A stretch of DNA of 64,000 nucleotides from JAHJQZ01 sp963675235 (lineage in GTDB: Bacteria > Pseudomonadota > Alphaproteobacteria > Rhizobiales > Devosiaceae), in assembly GCA_963675235.2 (NCBI GenBank), contig CAXXFU010000005.1, positions 310,001-374,000 on the forward strand, in the 5' to 3' direction. Of the stretch, positions 61,301 through 64,000 are shown in pieces. Position 1 is the stretch's first letter; each line of letters starts with the position of its first letter. The translations under genes and the position numbers were made by a program. The notes under the pieces are model-generated. The model was not told the origin of the DNA. It searched no databases and worked only from the letters and a program-made list of their open reading frames with translations.

Positions 61301-61331
61301 TTGACCTTAGAATAGAAGAATAGGATATTCC
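61301..61331 (+). promoter_or_regulatory. murQ promoter with GAATA-N3-TATTC operator
   Basis: TTGACC (61301-61306), 17 bases, GATATT (61324-61329). GAATAGGATATTCC (61318-61331) overlaps the -10. The same arrangement is repeated at 63421-63451. Confidence 0.7.
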
Positions 61332-61335
61332 ATCC

Positions 61336-62265
61336 ATGCAAATGGATTCCCAGACGATTGTGCAGCTCTCCAAGGACCTGGGCGAGCTTTCCTCCGAAGC
61401 ACCGAACCCGGCGTCCGCCAGCCTGGATCGCATGTCGGCCGTCGAAATCGCCCGTCTGATGAACGAGCAGGACAAGCGCGTCGCCGAGGCCATCGAGGCG
61501 GAAATCGTCAAGATCGGGCAGGCCATAGACCTGGCAACCCTGGCGCTCAGCCGTGGCGGGCGCATCGTCTACATCGGCGCCGGAACGAGCGGCCGGCTCG
61601 GCATCCTGGACGCATCGGAATGTCCGCCCACTTTCGGTGTCACCGACGATATGGTCGTCGGCGTCATCGCCGGCGGCAAGGATGCAATGTTCGTGGCCAA
61701 GGAAGGCGCCGAGGACCGGCCCGAAGCCGGCGCCGCCGATATCGCCAACCTCGGGGTCGACGCAGACGATCTCGTCGTCGGTCTCGCCGTCTCCGGGCGG
61801 ACGCCCTATGTGCTGGGTGCAATGGCCAAGGCGCGCGATCTGGGGGCGACGACAGTCGGCATCACCAGCAATGCCAATTCGACGCTGGAGAAAACGGTAG
61901 ACGTCTGCATCACGACGCTTGTCGGACCTGAGGTGCTGACCGGATCGACGCGCCTGAAATCGGGCACGGCGCAAAAGATGGTGCTGAACATGATTTCGAC
62001 CGGCGCGATGGTGCGCACCGGCAAGTGCTACGGCAATCGCATGGTCGATCTCAAGGTGAGCAACGACAAGCTCATGGCGCGCGCCCTGCGGCTGGTGCGC
62101 GACATCACGGCGGCGGACGACGACACGATACTTGCCGCTCTTGGCGATGCGGACTGGCATGTCAAGACGGCCATCGTCTCCCTGAAGACCGGATGCGATG
62201 CAACCGAGGCGCGCCGGCTTCTGGACGATCACGGCGGCCATTTGTGGCGCGTCATCGACAGCTGA
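61336..62265 (+). CDS. murQ: N-acetylmuramic acid 6-phosphate etherase
   Basis: This 309-residue SIS-domain enzyme splits the lactyl ether of MurNAc-6-phosphate to GlcNAc-6-phosphate and D-lactate. Signatures: GGRIVYIGAGTSGRLGILDA, SECPPTFGV with the catalytic Glu, AKEGAEDRPEAG with the second Glu, VGLAVSGRTPYVLGAMAKAR, KSGTAQKMVLNMISTGAMVR and CYGNRMVDL. ATG 61336 (or 61342) lies five bases after the operator, so the leader is very short. It is the first gene of the rightward murQ-kinase transcript. Confidence 0.95.
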   Translation: MQMDSQTIVQLSKDLGELSSEAPNPASASLDRMSAVEIARLMNEQDKRVAEAIEAEIVKIGQAIDLATLALSRGGRIVYIGAGTSGRLGILDASECPPTFGVTDDMVVGVIAGGKDAMFVAKEGAEDRPEAGAADIANLGVDADDLVVGLAVSGRTPYVLGAMAKARDLGATTVGITSNANSTLEKTVDVCITTLVGPEVLTGSTRLKSGTAQKMVLNMISTGAMVRTGKCYGNRMVDLKVSNDKLMARALRLVRDITAADDDTILAALGDADWHVKTAIVSLKTGCDATEARRLLDDHGGHLWRVIDS

Positions 62266-62272
62266 AGCCGGC

Positions 62273-62291
62273 ACCCGGCCACGCGCCGGGT
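62273..62291 (+). repeat. Intercistronic hairpin between murQ and the kinase gene
   Basis: ACCCGGC and GCCGGGT form a perfect 7-base stem around five bases, in a 112-base gap. No T-run follows, so it is more likely an mRNA stability element than a terminator. Confidence 0.45.
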
Positions 62292-62377
62292 CGCGGCAGT
62301 CACCTGTGGAGGTCGCGCCGGCGATCGCGTAAACTTGAAGGCTCCTGTCCTTCCCCTCGGCAGCCAGAGTTACGGGC

Positions 62378-63310
62378 ATGACAATTCTTGCAATCGATGG
62401 TGGAGCCTCAGCAGCCAAATGGCAGATGCGCGCCGATGACGGCACGCTGATTGCTGCCGGCAAGGCCCAACCGCTGCACGGACATCTGTTCGACGACAGC
62501 GCCCGACAGGCCGGCCTCGCCATTATCGAGGATATTGCCGCCCAGACCCGCGGCCACGCTGCGCCCGACATCGTCATTGCCGGCATCACCGGCCTCGACA
62601 GCCGGTCGCAACCCGGCAGATGGCTGCACGAGGTCGTCAGCCGTATCTTCAAACTCGCACCCGAGGCCGTTCTGGTTGCCGACGACCTCTGGTTCGTCTC
62701 CTTCGGCCTGCTCGAGCCCGGAAAGGGTCTGCTGCTCTACGCCGGGACCGGGGCGATCGCCTATCACGTGACGACCGATCTCAAGGTGATGCGCGCCGGG
62801 GGGTACGGCTATCTGGTCGACGATCCCGGTGGCGGCTTCTGGATCGGCGCGAAAACCATGACGTGGTGGCTGCGGCGAATGGAGGCCGGCCAGACGGTTG
62901 CCGGCGCCCTGTCCGATCAGCTGCATTCCCGGTTCGGATCGACAGCGTGGAACGACATTCGCCCCCAGATCTATGAGGGCGGTCGCTCGTTCCTGGCCAG
63001 CCTGACACGGGAGGTCACGGCAGCTGCGGAGATGGGCGATCCCGACGCCATACGCATCCTGGCCCAGGCCGGTGGCGAACTGGGCGAGATGGCCAATCGC
63101 CTTTTTGCGGCAACGCGGATTGCGCATGCCGACCTGTTCTTTGCCGGCGGCATCGTCGCCTGTGGAGACTTCGTTCGCGAACCGCTGATGGCGGTTCTCG
63201 ATCCGGCGATTTCGTTCAGCCAGGTCAAGGTCGACAATGCCGAGGCCTTCCACCATGCCGTCGCAAGATACGGACCGCAGGGCCTGTCGGACCTGCTCGC
63301 GTCGCGATAG
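62378..63310 (+). CDS. BadF/BadG-type sugar kinase, probable MurNAc/GlcNAc kinase
   Basis: The 310-residue ASKHA-fold protein starts with the phosphate-1 motif TILAIDGGASAAKWQM, and has the phosphate-2 region LLYAGTGAIAYHV and DDPGGGFWIGAKTM. Related kinases phosphorylate GlcNAc or MurNAc. Being downstream of murQ in the mur locus, it probably supplies MurNAc-6-phosphate from MurNAc made by NamZ, since this locus has no PTS system. Dual-specificity is possible. Start ATG 62378 has no clear ribosome site. Confidence 0.82.
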   Translation: MTILAIDGGASAAKWQMRADDGTLIAAGKAQPLHGHLFDDSARQAGLAIIEDIAAQTRGHAAPDIVIAGITGLDSRSQPGRWLHEVVSRIFKLAPEAVLVADDLWFVSFGLLEPGKGLLLYAGTGAIAYHVTTDLKVMRAGGYGYLVDDPGGGFWIGAKTMTWWLRRMEAGQTVAGALSDQLHSRFGSTAWNDIRPQIYEGGRSFLASLTREVTAAAEMGDPDAIRILAQAGGELGEMANRLFAATRIAHADLFFAGGIVACGDFVREPLMAVLDPAISFSQVKVDNAEAFHHAVARYGPQGLSDLLASR

Positions 63311-63332
63311 AGCCGGCTCGGATCAATTCGCC

Positions 63333-63352
63333 TCGCCCATCCCGTTGGGCGA
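63333..63352 (+). terminator. Hairpin after the kinase gene
   Basis: TCGCCCA and TGGGCGA form a perfect 7-base stem with a six-base loop, 23 bases after the stop. The following bases are not a clean T-run, so termination is likely but not sure. Confidence 0.5.
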
Positions 63353-63420
63353 CGCACCCTTTGTGCCTCTCCGTCCGTCGGCGCTCGCGACCCGCACCAC
63401 TGCTTGCTCATAAAATATTA

Positions 63421-63451
63421 TTGACAACGGCAAAAACGAATAAGATATTCC
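63421..63451 (+). promoter_or_regulatory. Second mur-type promoter with GAATA-N3-TATTC operator
   Basis: TTGACA (63421-63426), 17 bases, GATATT (63444-63449), with GAATAAGATATTCC (63438-63451) over the -10. Layout and spacing are identical to the murQ promoter. It would drive the sugar-binding protein gene at 63799. Confidence 0.7.
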
Positions 63452-63452
63452 T

Positions 63453-63798
63453 ATGATGGAATTGGGTCAGCTCTGCTCTTGGGTGTTTTCACTCGCTACA
63501 ATATCGGCCAATTCGACCTGTCACGAACAGGCGACAAACTTCAGGTTGGAGTTTTTTCGGTCGCACTGCCTGCCGCAGATGAACCGAAACAGAAGCGGCG
63601 ACAGAACGCATTTCGGCAGCCGTCGCCGGTTCCGCCAATTCCACAGCCTTCCGCTCCTGCCATGACGACGTTTTCGGCAACGCGCCCGGGGCACCAGGCA
63701 CTTCCGCCCGATTGTTCCTCGGCCTTCCGGCCGGAGCCGATCGGTCGCGCCAACACACTGCAGCACACCAACCAATTTCGATGCTAAGGGGAGACAAG
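63453..63798 (+). other. Long leader between operator and sugar-binding protein gene
   Basis: About 340 bases separate the promoter from the next start codon. Two overlapping short frames exist (63453-63665 and 63479-63787), but neither has a recognisable domain or a good ribosome site. The stretch may be a leader RNA or a decayed gene. Confidence 0.35.
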
Positions 63799-64000
63799 AT
63801 GAACAGACTTCACGCCCATGCCGCAAAAGCCGTCCTGATCGGCGCGGCCACGCTCACCGCCACTTCTGCCATTGCCCAGACCGAGCTTGATTTCTGGAGC
63901 TGGCGTCAGGAAGACGTCAAAGCCTATAACGAGATCATCGCCGCGTTCGAGCAGGCCAATCCGGACATCAAGGTCAATTTCTCGGCGCACCCGGCAACCG
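63799..64000 (+). CDS. Sugar ABC transporter substrate-binding protein (partial, runs off the window)
   Basis: AAGGGGAG precedes ATG 63799. The first 67 residues show a signal peptide (about 1-26, ending ATSAIAQ) and the mature start TELDFWSWRQEDVKAYNEII and FEQANPDIKVNFSAHPAT, typical of family 1 sugar-binding proteins. The gene is cut by the window end. Its mur-type promoter suggests that it imports MurNAc or a muropeptide-derived sugar. Confidence 0.85.
   Translation, partial: MNRLHAHAAKAVLIGAATLTATSAIAQTELDFWSWRQEDVKAYNEIIAAFEQANPDIKVNFSAHPAT

Overview
The window looks like chromosome from a GC-rich alphaproteobacterium, most likely of the order Hyphomicrobiales (Rhizobiales). The reasons are the dense runs of ATGA and TGATG gene overlaps, the number of ABC and TRAP uptake systems, a Fur-family regulator beside a SitABCD manganese transporter with Mur-like boxes, and an Irr-type iron motif. 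No rRNA, tRNA, CRISPR array, transposase or integrase gene was seen. Genus and species cannot be read from this sequence.

Layout, left half. 0.1-3.3 kb: a decayed DUF362 gene, then a two-gene unit of a membrane-anchored Swt1-type HEPN protein and a secreted SH3 protein. 3.7-10.1 kb: small redox, hydrolase and membrane genes with AraC and TetR regulators. 10.1-14.8 kb: a leftward set of small stress-type genes (DUF1772, AhpD-like, YHS, DUF1348) facing a TetR gene; its long spacers hold strong stem-loops, two of them copies of one element with CCTCC-containing loops. 15.6-20.3 kb: a leftward cluster of thiolase, cysteine-free DUF35 protein, acyl carrier protein, phosphotransacetylase, holo-ACP synthase and acetate kinase, facing an AraC regulator. 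21.5-31.2 kb: a sugar-acid or oligosaccharide locus (GH105 hydrolase, complete ABC importer, two Gfo/Idh/MocA dehydrogenases, IclR regulator) with decayed reductase and glycosidase remnants at its end.

Layout, right half. 31.2-35.1 kb: an FecBCDE-type iron/siderophore ABC importer with a candidate Irr motif upstream. 35.3-38.2 kb: a TRAP dicarboxylate/sugar-acid transporter. 38.7-39.6 kb: an unusual TetR regulator with an integrase-like N-terminal extension, flanked by CCATACC motifs. 39.8-43.9 kb: a six-gene operon (thioredoxin-like, CcdA-like, DUF134-NifX fusion, two ferredoxin-containing MinD/Mrp ATPases, NifX-like) preceded by a perfect palindrome; this is the strongest candidate for a poorly described system. 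44.2-47.4 kb: thioesterase-like protein, Dps, AhpD-like protein, a CDF metal exporter with a MerR regulator and classical MerR promoter, and a Fur/Mur regulator. 47.5-51.0 kb: sitABCD. 51.0-58.4 kb: CheW with a chemoreceptor, an EAL/degenerate-GGDEF protein, a TPR protein, and a decayed asparaginase. 59.1-64.0 kb: a MurNAc/peptidoglycan-recycling locus (NamZ, MurR, MurQ, a BadF-type kinase, and the start of a sugar-binding protein) with the same operator-promoter at two places.

The window therefore reads as a mosaic of uptake and catabolic units, each beside its own regulator, plus metal homeostasis and signalling genes. Start codons were moved inward where a Shine-Dalgarno sequence or the family length argued for it.
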